A stretch of 46,010 nt of DNA from Rhodospirillales bacterium (GTDB lineage Bacteria > Pseudomonadota > Alphaproteobacteria > ATCC43930 > CGMCC-115725). The number at the start of each line of letters is the position of its first letter. The stretch's first letter is position 1. Under the pieces are notes generated by a model. It had not been told where the DNA came from and searched no databases. It saw only the letters and a program-made list of their open reading frames with translations. A program made the position numbers and the translations under genes. Where the stretch lies: NCBI GenBank assembly GCA_028291405.1, contig JAQGID010000205.1, forward strand, positions 1-46,010, in the 5' to 3' direction. Of this stretch, positions 9,530 through 18,453 are shown piece by piece.

Positions 9530-10330
9530 CTACTCGTCGATCCCGAGCTCCGCCGCTTCCTCGGCCTCGCGCTTGGCCTTGTTCTTCTCGACGATGCCGC
9601 AGGAGATGATCGAGATCTCGTAAAGGATCAGCAACGGCACGGCGAGGCTGATCTGGCTGAAGACGTCGGGCGGCGTCAGGACCGCGGCGGCGATGAAGAT
9701 GCCGACGATCGCATAGCGGCGCTTCGACTTGAGCGCCGCCGAGGTGATCAGCCCGACGCGTGCCATCAGCGTCAGCAGCACCGGCAGCTGGAAGGCGACG
9801 CCGAAGGCGAAAATCAGCGTCATGATCAGCGAGAGGTATTCGCTGACCTTGGCCTGCAGCTTGATCGGCAGCGCCGCATCGGGCTCCTCGAAGCCGATGA
9901 AGAACCGCCAGGCCAATGGGATGACGACGAAATAGACCAGCGTCCCGCCGATGATGAAGAGGATCGGCGTCGCGACCAGATAGGGCAAGAACGCCTTGCG
10001 CTCGTTCTTGAACAGCCCGGGCGCGACGAACATCCAGATCTGACTGGCGACGATCGGAAAGGCGAGGCAGAACCCAGCCCAGAACGCGACCTTGAGGTAG
10101 GTGAAGAACGCCTCGGTCAGGCCGGTGTAGATCATCTCATGCGGCCCGCGCGACGACAGCGCGTCGGCAAGGGGCATCACGAGGAAGCCGTAGATCCGCT
10201 CCTTCACCATGTAGCAGAGCGCGAAGGCGATCAGCACCGCGATGCCGGCGTACATCAGGCGGTTGCGCAGCTCGATCAGATGGTCGAGCAGCGGCATCTT
10301 GCCTTCTTCGAGCTCGTCCTCGCTGCTCAA
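9530..10330 (-). CDS. tatC: Sec-independent translocase subunit TatC (TTG start)
   Basis: TatC is the multispanning receptor of the twin-arginine pathway, which exports folded proteins. The 266-residue product has six predicted membrane segments and the N-terminal signature MPLLDHLIELRNRLMYA, plus ALLTLMARVGLIT in the later loops. I place the start at the TTG at 10330. AGGAGA lies about seven bases upstream, the TTG overlaps the tatB stop (TTGA), and homologs carry an acidic stretch like SSEDELEEGK before the signature. An ATG at 10297 is the alternative. It is encoded directly after tatB. Confidence 0.95.
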   Translation of the reverse strand: MSSEDELEEGKMPLLDHLIELRNRLMYAGIAVLIAFALCYMVKERIYGFLVMPLADALSSRGPHEMIYTGLTEAFFTYLKVAFWAGFCLAFPIVASQIWMFVAPGLFKNERKAFLPYLVATPILFIIGGTLVYFVVIPLAWRFFIGFEEPDAALPIKLQAKVSEYLSLIMTLIFAFGVAFQLPVLLTLMARVGLITSAALKSKRRYAIVGIFIAAAVLTPPDVFSQISLAVPLLILYEISIISCGIVEKNKAKREAEEAAELGIDE

Positions 10331-10854
10331 CGCCCGTCTCCTGACGAGGAGGATTTAGCGGTCAGCGTCGCGAGATGGACGAGCGGCGCCGGTTCGGCAG
10401 CCAGCGGATCGGGCGCCTCCTCCGCCGACGGCGGCGGCTCGATCGCGGCGGTCTCGGACGGCGGCGGCAGCGCCTCGACAGGCGGCGGCTCGATGCTGTT
10501 CCGCGGCTCCGGCGACTCCGTCGGTTTCGCATCGCTACCGCTGATCAGCTTGTCGAGGTCGGGCATCTCGGGCGGTTTCAGCGCCTCGCTGAGGTCGCCG
10601 GTCGGGTCGATGTGCTTCTGGAGCTCCTTCTCGACGTCGAAGCTGGTCGCCTTCTCGATCGTCTTCTTGACCTCGTCGAGCTCGGCCTCGCGCATCATCT
10701 GGTCGATGGTGCCCTGGAACTCGCGCGAGATGGACCGCGCCTTGCGCACCCAGATTCCGGCCGTCCGCAACGCCCTCGGCAGATCCTTGGGGCCGATCAC
10801 GACGAGCGCGACGCCGCCGATCAGCGCTATTTCGGTCCAGCTAAAATCAAACAT
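10327..10854 (-). CDS. tatB: Sec-independent translocase subunit TatB
   Basis: TatB pairs with TatC in the twin-arginine substrate receptor. The 175-residue product opens MFDFSWTEIALIGGVALVVI, an N-terminal membrane helix carrying the conserved acidic residue (Glu8). The GPKDLPRALRTAG hinge and an amphipathic helix follow, then a long Pro/Glu-rich tail. That length and the FDFSWTE opening separate it from TatA, which is normally under 90 residues. The start is an ATG at 10854, and the stop overlaps the tatC TTG. No tatA lies between this gene and scpB, where alphaproteobacteria commonly have one. Confidence 0.93.
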   Translation of the reverse strand: MFDFSWTEIALIGGVALVVIGPKDLPRALRTAGIWVRKARSISREFQGTIDQMMREAELDEVKKTIEKATSFDVEKELQKHIDPTGDLSEALKPPEMPDLDKLISGSDAKPTESPEPRNSIEPPPVEALPPPSETAAIEPPPSAEEAPDPLAAEPAPLVHLATLTAKSSSSGDGR

Positions 10855-11025
10855 CGCCCATCAATTTCCCGAGATCCCCGGCGTCTGTCTCGGCAGGATG
10901 AGGGTCTCCTCGCAAGATACCGAATCGCCCAGATTGTCGTGCCGGCTGCACCGGCCGGCCGGCGGCGCGATCATGGCAGAAAGCGCCAGGCCAGGCAACG
11001 CGCGGCACGGCGTCCTTCATCCCGA
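10855..11025. other. scpB-tatB spacer, no tatA
   Basis: This 171-base spacer sits where tatA is usual in this gene order. It is too short for a full tatA of about 240 bases, and none of its minus-strand frames shows a membrane helix. The only open frame there (about 60 codons, running into tatB) encodes a Pro/Arg-rich sequence unlike Tat proteins. I see no hairpin with a T-run. It may hold a promoter for tatB-tatC-serS, but no convincing -35/-10 pair stands out. Confidence 0.7.
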
Positions 11026-11697
11026 TCATGACGCCGGCATCTCGGTCTCCGGCGGCTCGCCGGCATCGTCCGCGCCGGGCTCATCGTCGCCGAGTTCGTC
11101 GTCGCTCTCCTCGCCCTCGTCCGTCGCGCTCTCCGGCTCGGCGATCATCTCGCCCAGCGTGGCCGAAGGACGAGAGTCGAGCAGCCCGGCCGCCTTCAAC
11201 TCGTCGACGCCGGGCAGATCGGTCAAATTGTCGAGGCCGAAATGCAGCAGGAACTCGGGCGTGGTGACCCAGGTCGCCGGCCGGCCCGGCGTCTGCCGGT
11301 GGCCCTTCGGCCGCACCCAGCCCGCCTCCATCAGCGTGTCGAGCGTGCCACGGTTGATGACGACGCCGCGGATCTCCTCGATCTCGCCGCGGGTCACCGG
11401 CTGGTGATAGGCGATGATCGCCAGCGTCTCGATCGCGGCGCGCGACAGCTTGCGCGCGAGGACGCGCTCGAGATTGAGGCGCGGCGCGAGATCCGGTGCC
11501 GTCCGAAAGCTCCAGCCGCCGCTGATCCGCACGACGTTGACGCCGCGATTGCGATAGATCTCGGTCAGCTCGGCGACGAGCCCGACAACATCGCTGCCCT
11601 CCGGCAGCCGCGCCGCCAGCGCCGCGTCGTCGAGCGGGTGCGCCGACGCGAAAAGCAGCGCCTCGACAAGCCGCAGATCCTGTCCCCGATCGGTCAT
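11026..11697 (-). CDS. scpB: Segregation and condensation protein B
   Basis: ScpB is the winged-helix kite subunit that joins ScpA and SMC in the bacterial condensin-like complex for chromosome segregation. The 223-residue product has LRLVEALLFASAHPLDDAAL at its N-terminus and LSRAAIETLAIIAYHQPVTR near residue 90, followed by EIEEIRGV, the strongest family signatures. The last 50 residues are acidic and low in complexity, which is common. It starts with an ATG 21 bases after the scpA stop. Confidence 0.96.
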   Translation of the reverse strand: MTDRGQDLRLVEALLFASAHPLDDAALAARLPEGSDVVGLVAELTEIYRNRGVNVVRISGGWSFRTAPDLAPRLNLERVLARKLSRAAIETLAIIAYHQPVTRGEIEEIRGVVINRGTLDTLMEAGWVRPKGHRQTPGRPATWVTTPEFLLHFGLDNLTDLPGVDELKAAGLLDSRPSATLGEMIAEPESATDEGEESDDELGDDEPGADDAGEPPETEMPAS

Positions 11698-11718
11698 GGC
11701 GATCCTTTCATGTCGCCG

Positions 11719-12498
11719 CTAGCCCCCGTCCGGCGGGCTGCGCAGGAAGATGGGCCCGAAGGTCACGTCCTGCCGCAGCTGCAGCCGTCCCGAGCGCACC
11801 AGCTCGAGGCTGGCGGCAAAGGTCGCGGCGACGGCGGAGCGGCCGAAGATGCCGCCGCGCAGCTCGGCCGGCAGGAACGAGGCGAGGCTGCGCCATTCCG
11901 GCACCTTGCCGAGCAGCTTCTCGAGCCGCGCCAGCGCATCGTCCATCGAATAGAGCTCGGCCGGGCGGATCTCGAGGACGCTGCCCGTCGTGCGCCGCCG
12001 GCTGTCGCCGTAGGCCTTGAGGAGATCGTAGAGCGTCGCGTCCCAGGCGACGCGCGAGACGGTCTTCAGCCCCTCCGGCGCGCCGCGCGGGAAGACGTCG
12101 CGGCCGAGCTGCGGCCGCGCCAGCAGGCGGACGCCGGCCGCCTGCATCGCCTCGAGGCGCTGCAACTGGAAGGTCAGCGCTGCCGCGAGATCGGCGCCGC
12201 TCGGCTCGTCCTCGGGCTGCGGCTCGGGAAGCAGCAGCCGCGATTTGAGATAGGCCAGCCACGCCGCCATCACCAGGTAATCGGCCGCGACCTCGAGCCG
12301 CAGCCGGTGCAGCTCGGTGATGAACTCGAGATACTGGTCGGCGAGCTGCAGGATCGAGATCTTGGTGAGATCGACCTTCTGCGACCGCGCCAAGGTCAGC
12401 AGCACGTCGATCGGACCCTCGTAGCCTTCGAGGTCGACGACGAGTTCGCTGGAAGGGGGAGTCGCCGGCTTTGCGGCCTCAAATGGCTCTTCGGTCAT
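11719..12498 (-). CDS. scpA: Segregation and condensation protein A
   Basis: ScpA is the kleisin subunit of the SMC-ScpAB complex. The 259-residue product contains the typical N-terminal YEGPIDVLLTLARSQKVDL and ISILQLADQYLEFI, then AADYLVMAAWLAYLKSRLLL, all kleisin hallmarks, and a C-terminal winged-helix region. An open frame runs far upstream to 13551, but that part is a shadow of the protease and nagZ genes. The ATG at 12498 overlaps the upstream protease stop as ATGA, which sets the start. It precedes scpB by 21 bases. Confidence 0.96.
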   Translation of the reverse strand: MTEEPFEAAKPATPPSSELVVDLEGYEGPIDVLLTLARSQKVDLTKISILQLADQYLEFITELHRLRLEVAADYLVMAAWLAYLKSRLLLPEPQPEDEPSGADLAAALTFQLQRLEAMQAAGVRLLARPQLGRDVFPRGAPEGLKTVSRVAWDATLYDLLKAYGDSRRRTTGSVLEIRPAELYSMDDALARLEKLLGKVPEWRSLASFLPAELRGGIFGRSAVAATFAASLELVRSGRLQLRQDVTFGPIFLRSPPDGG

Positions 12499-13187
12499 GA
12501 ATTGCCGGTGACAGTGATGATCGCGGTGATGATGGCGTTCGCCGGCACCCCGATCAACCGGGTGAAGAGGTCGAGATTGACGCCGAGCCCCTGCCCCAGG
12601 ATCGGCAGGAGGAACAGGCAGCCGATCAGGATGAGCATGCCGTAGGGCTCGACCTTGGCGAGCTCGTTGCCGAGGGCGCGTGGCAGCACCCCCACCGCGA
12701 CCCGGCCACCGTCGAGCGGCGGCAGCGGCAGCATATTGAAGACTGCGAGGATGACGTTGAGCTGCAGCGCGTTGTAGAGGTTGCGCACCGCCCAGTCCTG
12801 GCCGGCCGCCGGCAGCAGCCCAACGAGGTGAAACAACAGCGCCGCGACCACCGCCATCGCGATGTTGATCCCCGGCCCTGCGGCCGCGACCAGCACCATG
12901 TCGCGGCGCGGCCGGCGCAGCGCGCGGTAGTTGACCGGCACCGGCTTCGCATAGCCGAAGAGGAACGGCGAATGCGACAGCAGCAGCACCGCCGGCAACA
13001 GGATCGTGCCGAACGGGTCGACGTGGTTGAGCGGGTTGAGGCTGACGCGCCCCAGCCGCCAGGCGGTGTCGTCGCCGAGCCAATGCGCGACAAAGCCATG
13101 CGCCGCCTCGTGCAGCGTTACGGCGAGGATCACCGGCAGGATCCAGACGGTGGCCATCTGGACCGCTTCTGCCATTTGAGGGTTCAT
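12495..13187 (-). CDS. Site-2 protease family (M50) intramembrane metalloprotease
   Basis: The product (230 residues) is a compact membrane zinc protease. HEAAH at residues 26-30 matches the HExxH zinc site, and NMLPLPPLDGGRV at 151-163 supplies the LDG motif with the third ligand. Several hydrophobic segments surround these. It lacks the PDZ domain of RseP and belongs to the small M50 group often encoded next to scpA. Its substrate is unknown. The ATG at 13187 overlaps the nagZ stop as ATGA, and the stop overlaps scpA the same way, so it is probably translated in coupling with both. Confidence 0.93.
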   Translation of the reverse strand: MNPQMAEAVQMATVWILPVILAVTLHEAAHGFVAHWLGDDTAWRLGRVSLNPLNHVDPFGTILLPAVLLLSHSPFLFGYAKPVPVNYRALRRPRRDMVLVAAAGPGINIAMAVVAALLFHLVGLLPAAGQDWAVRNLYNALQLNVILAVFNMLPLPPLDGGRVAVGVLPRALGNELAKVEPYGMLILIGCLFLLPILGQGLGVNLDLFTRLIGVPANAIITAIITVTGNS

Positions 13188-14209
13188 GCGTTGGTCCCGA
13201 ACCACCCGGTGAAGCGCCGCTCGGCGACGGCGCGGTCGAATTCGCGACGGCGCGACCGCACCAGCGCATCGCCCCGCGCGACCCGGCCGAGCGCCACCCC
13301 GGTAAGAGATGGTGTCGCCGCCGCGACTTGGCGCATCTCGTCGAGACTTCCGTTGCAATGTAGTACCACGTCGCAGCCGGCGGCGATGGCGCCGGCGGCG
13401 CGTTCCCCGAAGCTGCCGCCGAGCGCCTGCATCGAGAGATCGTCGGAGAGCAGCACGCCGTCGAAGCCGATGAAGCCGCGAATGACGTCGGCGATGACGC
13501 GCGCCGACAGCGTCGCCGGCCGCTGATCGTCGATCGCGGCATAGACGACATGCGCCGTCATCGCCCAGGGCATGTCGCGCAGCGCGCGGAACGGCGCGAA
13601 ATCGCTCGCCTCCAGGATTTCGCGCGGCGTCGTCACGACGGGGCAAGCCAGATGGCTGTCGACGGTGGCGCGACCGTGACCGGGCACGTGCTTCACGATC
13701 GGCAGGACGCCGCCGGCGAGCAGCCCGTCGCAGGCGGCGCGGCCCAGCGCGGCGACGCGCTCCGGCGTCGTCGCATAGGCGCGGTCGCCGATGATGGCGT
13801 CGGCGCCGGGGACCGGCATGTCGAGAACGGGCAGGCAATCGACCGAGATGCCGAGCGCCGCGAGATCCTCGGCGATCAGCCGCGACACGATCTCGGCCGC
13901 CGCCGCGGCCTCGCCGCCGAGCGCGCCGATCCGCGATCCGGCGGGATACGCCCGCCAGTGCGGCGGCCGCAACCTGGCGACGCGGCCGCCTTCCTGGTCG
14001 ATCAGGACCGGCGCATCGGCGCGGCCGACGCAGTCGCGCAAGGCGGCGACGAGGCCCGGCAGCTGGTCGGGATCGGCGCAGTTCCTTTGGAACAGGATGA
14101 AGCCCAACGGGTCCGTCGCGCCAAAGAACTCGCGTTCCTCGACAGAAAGCGTCGGGCCGGCACAGCCCAGGATTACGGCGCGTGGCGGCGCGGCCTTACT
14201 GTCGGACAA
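13184..14209 (-). CDS. nagZ: Beta-N-acetylhexosaminidase NagZ (probable TTG start)
   Basis: NagZ removes N-acetylglucosamine from cytoplasmic anhydromuropeptides during peptidoglycan recycling. The frame contains the catalytic His/Asp motif KHVPGHGRATVDSH (about 173-186) and the nucleophile motif SDDLSM (about 255-260), with VLIDQEGGRVARL near 68-80. The start is uncertain. The frame is open to 14341, but homologs begin near AVILGCAGP. The TTG at 14209 overlaps the end of the SPOR gene by 14 bases and yields 341 residues, the usual length. No ATG exists nearer than 14269, inside the SPOR gene. No clear ribosome site is visible, so coupling is likely. Confidence 0.92.
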   Translation of the reverse strand: MSDSKAAPPRAVILGCAGPTLSVEEREFFGATDPLGFILFQRNCADPDQLPGLVAALRDCVGRADAPVLIDQEGGRVARLRPPHWRAYPAGSRIGALGGEAAAAAEIVSRLIAEDLAALGISVDCLPVLDMPVPGADAIIGDRAYATTPERVAALGRAACDGLLAGGVLPIVKHVPGHGRATVDSHLACPVVTTPREILEASDFAPFRALRDMPWAMTAHVVYAAIDDQRPATLSARVIADVIRGFIGFDGVLLSDDLSMQALGGSFGERAAGAIAAGCDVVLHCNGSLDEMRQVAAATPSLTGVALGRVARGDALVRSRRREFDRAVAERRFTGWFGTNA

Positions 14210-14999
14210 GGATGCACCCGACGCTGCGTTTCTTGAGCTCGCCGCAGATCCGTTCGGCCGCCACCCCATCGTCGATCGGCCCGGCGAGGATGCGGTAGAA
14301 GATCCCGCGCTCGCCCAGGTCGGCGCGGCTCCATCCCGCACCGATGCCGCCGAGCAGATCCTTTTGGCTCTTCTTCAGCCGGTCCCATTCCTGCTGCGCC
14401 GCCGCCTCGCTACGGACCGCGCCGATCTGCAGCCGGTAGGCGCCCGCCTTGCCGGTGCTGGCGGGCGGCGACTGCTTGATCGGCGCCGGCTTCGGCTCCG
14501 GCGCCGGCGGCCGCGCCACGGCCACCGGCGAAGGCGGCGACGGCTGCGGTGGCGCCTGCACCACGGGCGGAGTCACGGGTTGTTGGGCGGGTGGCGCGGC
14601 AGGCGCTTGGACGATCGCCGGGAGCGGCGATGCCGGCGGCGGCGCGACGGCGGTTTGCTCCGGCGGCGGCGTTACCGGCACCGGCCCCGTGACGGGCGTC
14701 TCGGGCGGCGGCAGCAGCTTTTCGGTCTGCGCACCCTTGCCGCCGTCGCTGCATTTGATGGGGTCGTAGATGCATTTGTCCTGGTCGGGGATGCGCATCC
14801 CGCCGGGCTGGTCGGGCCGCTTCTTGTTGGCGCTGTCGTCGGCGCGCAGCAACGGCACCTCGGCCGTGCTATGGCTCTTGCCCGAGCTGTAGGCCCACCA
14901 CAGGCCACCGGCGAAGAGCACCATCAATGCGACGACGATGACCGGCCCGCGCAGGCGGCGACGCGGCCGGAACTCGAGCTCGTCGTCGTAGTGCGACAT
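14196..14999 (-). CDS. SPOR domain membrane protein
   Basis: The 267-residue product has a short cytoplasmic N-terminus, one membrane helix (about 19-36, GPVIVVALMVLFAGGLWWAY) and a Pro/Ala-rich periplasmic linker (about 95-180). It ends in a C-terminal SPOR domain beginning AYRLQIGAVRSEAAAQQEW. SPOR domains bind denuded glycan strands at division sites, so a septal role is inferred. The start (ATG 14999) shares one base with the argS stop, and the stop overlaps nagZ. The argS-SPOR-nagZ order is common in alphaproteobacteria. Confidence 0.93.
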   Translation of the reverse strand: MSHYDDELEFRPRRRLRGPVIVVALMVLFAGGLWWAYSSGKSHSTAEVPLLRADDSANKKRPDQPGGMRIPDQDKCIYDPIKCSDGGKGAQTEKLLPPPETPVTGPVPVTPPPEQTAVAPPPASPLPAIVQAPAAPPAQQPVTPPVVQAPPQPSPPSPVAVARPPAPEPKPAPIKQSPPASTGKAGAYRLQIGAVRSEAAAQQEWDRLKKSQKDLLGGIGAGWSRADLGERGIFYRILAGPIDDGVAAERICGELKKRSVGCILVRQ

Positions 15000-16753
15000 C
15001 AGCGCATCTCCTCGGCCGGCTCGACCCCGAGGACGGCCAATCCCGAGGCGATGACGAAGACCACCGCCTGGACCAGCGCCAGCCGAGCGCGGGTCATCGC
15101 CGGATCGTCGGCCAGGAGGAAGCGCAGGCTGGCGTCGTCCTTGCCCTTGTTCCAGAGGCCGTGGAAGCCGGCCGCGACCTCGCCGAGATAGAAGGCGACG
15201 CGGTGCGGCTCGTGCGCCTCGGCGGCGCTCTCGACGAGACGCGGCCAGAAGGCCAGCAGGCGGATCAGCGCGAGCTCGGCGGGATCGGCGAGACGGTCGA
15301 GGGGCGCCTGCGCCAGAAGCGCCGGCGTCAGATCGACGCCGCCGAGCTCGGCCGCGGCGTGACGCAGCACCGAGCGCGACCGCGCATGCGCGTATTGCAC
15401 GTAGAAGACCGGATTGTCCTTCGACTGCTCCATCACCTTGGCGAAGTCGAAATCGAGCGCCTGGTCGTTGCGCCGGGTCAGCAGGATGAAGCGGAAGACG
15501 TCCTTGCCGACCTCGTCGACGACCTCGCGCAGCGTGATGAAGGTGCCGGCGCGCTTCGACATGCGGACCGGCTCGCCCTTGTCGAAAAGATTGACGAGCT
15601 GGCAGAGCTTGACGTCGAGCACGCCCTCGCCGCCGGTCAGCGCCTTGACCGCCGCCTGCATGCGCTTGACGTAGCCGCCGTGGTCGGCGCCCCAGACATC
15701 GATCATCACCTTGCCGCCACGGCGGTACTTGTCGAGGTGATAGGCCATGTCGCTGGCGAAATAGGTCCAGGATCCGTCCGACTTCTTCACCGGCCGGTCG
15801 ACGTCGTCGCCGAATTGCGTGGCGCGGAAGAGGAGCTGCGGCCGCGGCTCCCAATCGTCCGGCAGCTTGCCCTTGGGCGGCTCCAGCGTGCCGGTGTAGA
15901 GGAGATCCGCCGCCTCCAGCGAGGCCAGGGCGGCGTCGACCGCGCCGCTCTCGACGAGGCCGCGCTCGGTGGTGAAGACATCGTGGCGGATGCTGACCGC
16001 CGCGAGATCGGCGCGGATCAGCGCCATCATCGCGTCGATCGCGAAGCTGCGCACCGGCACCAGCCACTCGGCCTCGGGCAGGCCGAGCCAGCGCTTGCCG
16101 TCACGCTCGGCAAGCTGGCGGCCGGCCTCCTTGAGGTAGTCGCCGGGGTAGAGCCCGTCGGGAATGGCGCCGATCGTCTCGCCCAGGGCCTCGCGGTAGC
16201 GCAGATGCGTCGAGCGCGCCAGCACGTCAACCTGCGCGCCGGCATCGTTGATGTAGTACTCGCGCGTGACCGCGTAGCCGGCCTTCTGCAACAACGTCGC
16301 GAGCACGTCGCCGACGACGGCGCCCCGGCCGTGGCCGACGTGCATCGGTCCCGTCGGATTGGCCGAGACATACTCGACGTTGACCGAGATCCCCTGCCCG
16401 GTCGTCGAATCGCCGTAAGAGGTCCCTGATATCAGGATCTCGGACAGGCGCTGGTGCCAGAACGAATCGGCGAGCCGAAGGTTGATGAACCCCGGCCCGG
16501 CGACCGTCGCCTCGGTGACCGAGGCATGGCCGCGCAGCGCCGCGGCGAGCAGTTCGGCGATCTCGCGCGGATTCTTGCCGGCCGGCTTCGCCAGCACCAT
16601 CGCGGCATTGGTTGCGATGTCGCCATGCGCCGGATCGCGCGGCGGCTCGACGCTGAAGCGGCCGAGATCGAGCCCGGCGGGCAGCTTGCCCACCGCCGTC
16701 AGCGCTTCGAGCTCGATCTTGATCTCGCCCCACAAGTATTTGAAAAGGTTCAT
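14999..16753 (-). CDS. argS: Arginine--tRNA ligase
   Basis: This class I synthetase charges tRNA-Arg. The 584-residue product contains [16 protein letters not shown] (about 130-145), which includes the HIGH-equivalent HVGH, and the [13 protein letters not shown] version of KMSKS later. The C-terminal anticodon-binding domain ends with [16 protein letters not shown] and adjoining helices, typical for ArgS. The ATG at 16753 overlaps the dgt stop as ATGA. The stop abuts the SPOR gene start. Confidence 0.97.
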   Translation of the reverse strand: MNLFKYLWGEIKIELEALTAVGKLPAGLDLGRFSVEPPRDPAHGDIATNAAMVLAKPAGKNPREIAELLAAALRGHASVTEATVAGPGFINLRLADSFWHQRLSEILISGTSYGDSTTGQGISVNVEYVSANPTGPMHVGHGRGAVVGDVLATLLQKAGYAVTREYYINDAGAQVDVLARSTHLRYREALGETIGAIPDGLYPGDYLKEAGRQLAERDGKRWLGLPEAEWLVPVRSFAIDAMMALIRADLAAVSIRHDVFTTERGLVESGAVDAALASLEAADLLYTGTLEPPKGKLPDDWEPRPQLLFRATQFGDDVDRPVKKSDGSWTYFASDMAYHLDKYRRGGKVMIDVWGADHGGYVKRMQAAVKALTGGEGVLDVKLCQLVNLFDKGEPVRMSKRAGTFITLREVVDEVGKDVFRFILLTRRNDQALDFDFAKVMEQSKDNPVFYVQYAHARSRSVLRHAAAELGGVDLTPALLAQAPLDRLADPAELALIRLLAFWPRLVESAAEAHEPHRVAFYLGEVAAGFHGLWNKGKDDASLRFLLADDPAMTRARLALVQAVVFVIASGLAVLGVEPAEEMR

Positions 16754-17919
16754 GTCACCGTGCCGTAAGTATCGAAGAGCCTGGCGTGCTCGTCGAGGGC
16801 GAACCGGTCGGTCATGCCGGCGATGTAGTCGGCGACGATACGCGCCGTCGCGACACTATGCGGCGCGCCCACGTGACCGTTCCACTCCGTCGGCAGGCAT
16901 TGCGGCTCGGCGAGCAGCAGGCCGAAGATGTCCTGCACGATGCGGCGCGCCTTCGACGCCATCCGGTTCACCTTGTAGTGCCGGTACATGCGCTCGAACA
17001 GGAAGGATTTCAGCGCCTTGTCATGCGCGGTCATGGTCTCGGAGAAGCTCGCAACCGGCTTGCCGAGGGCGCGGATGGCGGCGGCGTTCGCCGGTTTCGC
17101 GGCAGCGAGGCGGCGGCGGGTCTCCTCGACGAGATCGCCGACCATGCGGTCGATGACGCGGCGGATCGTCTCGTGGATGAGACGGCTCTCCTCCAGCCCC
17201 GGATAGGTCTTCCGCACCTCGTGCAGCACCGGTCCGACGAGCGGCACGTCGACGAGGTCGGCGACGCCGAAGAGGCTGGCGCGCAGCCCGTCGTCGAGAT
17301 CATGATTGTTGTAGGCGATATCGTCGGACAACGCTGCGACCTGCGCCTCGGCGCCGGGGTAGCGGTCGAGTTCGAGGTCGTTGACGACATTGTACTCGGC
17401 GATCGTCGTCGGCAGCGGTTTGTCGCTGACCCGGCCGAGCAAGGGGCCATTATGCTTGACCGTCCCTTCGAGCGTCTCCCAGGTCAGGTTCAAACCGTCG
17501 AACTCGGCATAGCGATGCTCGAGCCGCGTCAGGATGCGCAACGTCTGGTCGTTGTGGTCGAAGCCGCCGTAGGGCGCCATCACCGCCTCCAGCGCGTCCT
17601 CGCCGGCGTGGCCGAACGGCGTATGCCCGAGGTCGTGGCCGAGCGCCAGAGCCTCGGCGAGGTCCTCGTCGAGGTGCAGGCTGCGGCTGACCGTGCGCGC
17701 GATCTGCGCCACCTCCAGGCTGTGCGTCAGCCGCGTCCGGTAATGGTCGCCCTCGTGATAGACGAACACCTGCGTCTTGTGCTTCATCCGGCGGAAGGCG
17801 GCGGAATGGATGATGCGGTCGCGGTCGCGCTGAAACGGCGAGCGCAGGGCGCCTTCCGGCTCCGGGTGGAGCCGGCCCCGGCTTTCCTCCGGCTTACAGG
17901 CATAAGGGGCGAGCGTCAT
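16750..17919 (-). CDS. dgt: Deoxyguanosinetriphosphate triphosphohydrolase-like protein
   Basis: This HD-domain dNTP triphosphohydrolase (type 2 group) cleaves dNTPs to nucleoside and triphosphate, limiting dNTP pools. The 389-residue product shows [19 protein letters not shown], then His66 in TRLTHSLEV and the HD pair (95-96) in [13 protein letters not shown], the metal ligands. I start it at the ATG at 17919 because the [16 protein letters not shown] opening is conserved, while the upstream extension to 17991 runs into the promoter region. It is the first gene of the dgt-argS-SPOR-nagZ series and is divergent from erpA. Confidence 0.95.
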   Translation of the reverse strand: MTLAPYACKPEESRGRLHPEPEGALRSPFQRDRDRIIHSAAFRRMKHKTQVFVYHEGDHYRTRLTHSLEVAQIARTVSRSLHLDEDLAEALALGHDLGHTPFGHAGEDALEAVMAPYGGFDHNDQTLRILTRLEHRYAEFDGLNLTWETLEGTVKHNGPLLGRVSDKPLPTTIAEYNVVNDLELDRYPGAEAQVAALSDDIAYNNHDLDDGLRASLFGVADLVDVPLVGPVLHEVRKTYPGLEESRLIHETIRRVIDRMVGDLVEETRRRLAAAKPANAAAIRALGKPVASFSETMTAHDKALKSFLFERMYRHYKVNRMASKARRIVQDIFGLLLAEPQCLPTEWNGHVGAPHSVATARIVADYIAGMTDRFALDEHARLFDTYGTVT

Positions 17920-17984
17920 CGCCGGCAAACTACTCCGCCGCGTCCCCGAGTTGCAACGGCCGGCGCGTCTTCCACGCCGCTGGT

Positions 17985-18012
17985 TTGACAATGTTCCAAA
18001 GTATCCTACATA
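17985..18012 (+). promoter_or_regulatory. Candidate sigma-70 promoter for erpA
   Basis: A perfect -35 TTGACA (17985-17990) is followed after 16 bases by TACATA (18007-18012). It points at erpA, whose ATG is 38 bases further on. A CTACAT register with a shorter spacer is the alternative -10. This lies in the 130-base dgt-erpA divergent spacer. The -10 is imperfect, so the call is moderate. Confidence 0.55.
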
Positions 18013-18049
18013 AGAGACCTAGATCGATCGTGTCCGGCGGAGCGCATTC

Positions 18050-18403
18050 ATGGACGGCAGCAATCTTCCCGAGCGTCAGATCGCGATCAGCGAGAGCGCG
18101 GCGCGGCGAGTCGCCTTGCTGCGCGAGCAGGAGAACGCGACCGACGCCTTCCTCCGCATTGCCGTCTCGGGCGGCGGCTGCTCGGGCTTTCAATACGGCT
18201 TCAGCTTCGACGACACGCGTCAGGACGGCGATCAGGTCTTCGAGCGCGACGGCGTCCAGGTCATTGTCGACGACACTTCGCTCGACCTCCTCAACGGCGC
18301 CGAGATCGATTTCGTAGAGGACATGATGGGCGCCTCGTTCCAGATCAAGAACCCGAACGCTGCCTCGTCGTGCGGTTGCGGCAACTCGTTCTCGGTGGGT
18401 TGA
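18050..18403 (+). CDS. erpA: Iron-sulfur cluster insertion protein ErpA
   Basis: ErpA is an A-type carrier that delivers Fe-S clusters to target enzymes. The 117-residue product has the three conserved cysteines: Cys44 in GGGCSGFQYGF, and Cys108 and Cys110 in the C-terminal SCGCGNSF. Length and spacing are exactly those of the HesB/IscA/ErpA family. ErpA rather than IscA is chosen for the dgt neighbourhood and the QIKNPNA ending. It is a monocistronic gene with a recognisable promoter upstream. A paired palindromic repeat lies in the spacer after it. Confidence 0.95.
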   Translation: MDGSNLPERQIAISESAARRVALLREQENATDAFLRIAVSGGGCSGFQYGFSFDDTRQDGDQVFERDGVQVIVDDTSLDLLNGAEIDFVEDMMGASFQIKNPNAASSCGCGNSFSVG

Positions 18404-18453
18404 TCACCGCGCGTACCAGCCAAAAAATTTATATTCTGAATTAAACCCCCGGC

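Noticed and set aside
10847-11029. Short minus-strand frame in the scpB-tatB gap considered as tatA
   Set aside because: It lacks an N-terminal membrane helix and the F-G hinge; it is Arg/Pro-rich.
9509-11407. 632-codon open frame on the plus strand opposite tatC, tatB and scpB
   Set aside because: High GC content keeps antisense frames open; the sequence is Arg/Asp/Gln-rich shadow without domains, and the minus-strand genes are certain.
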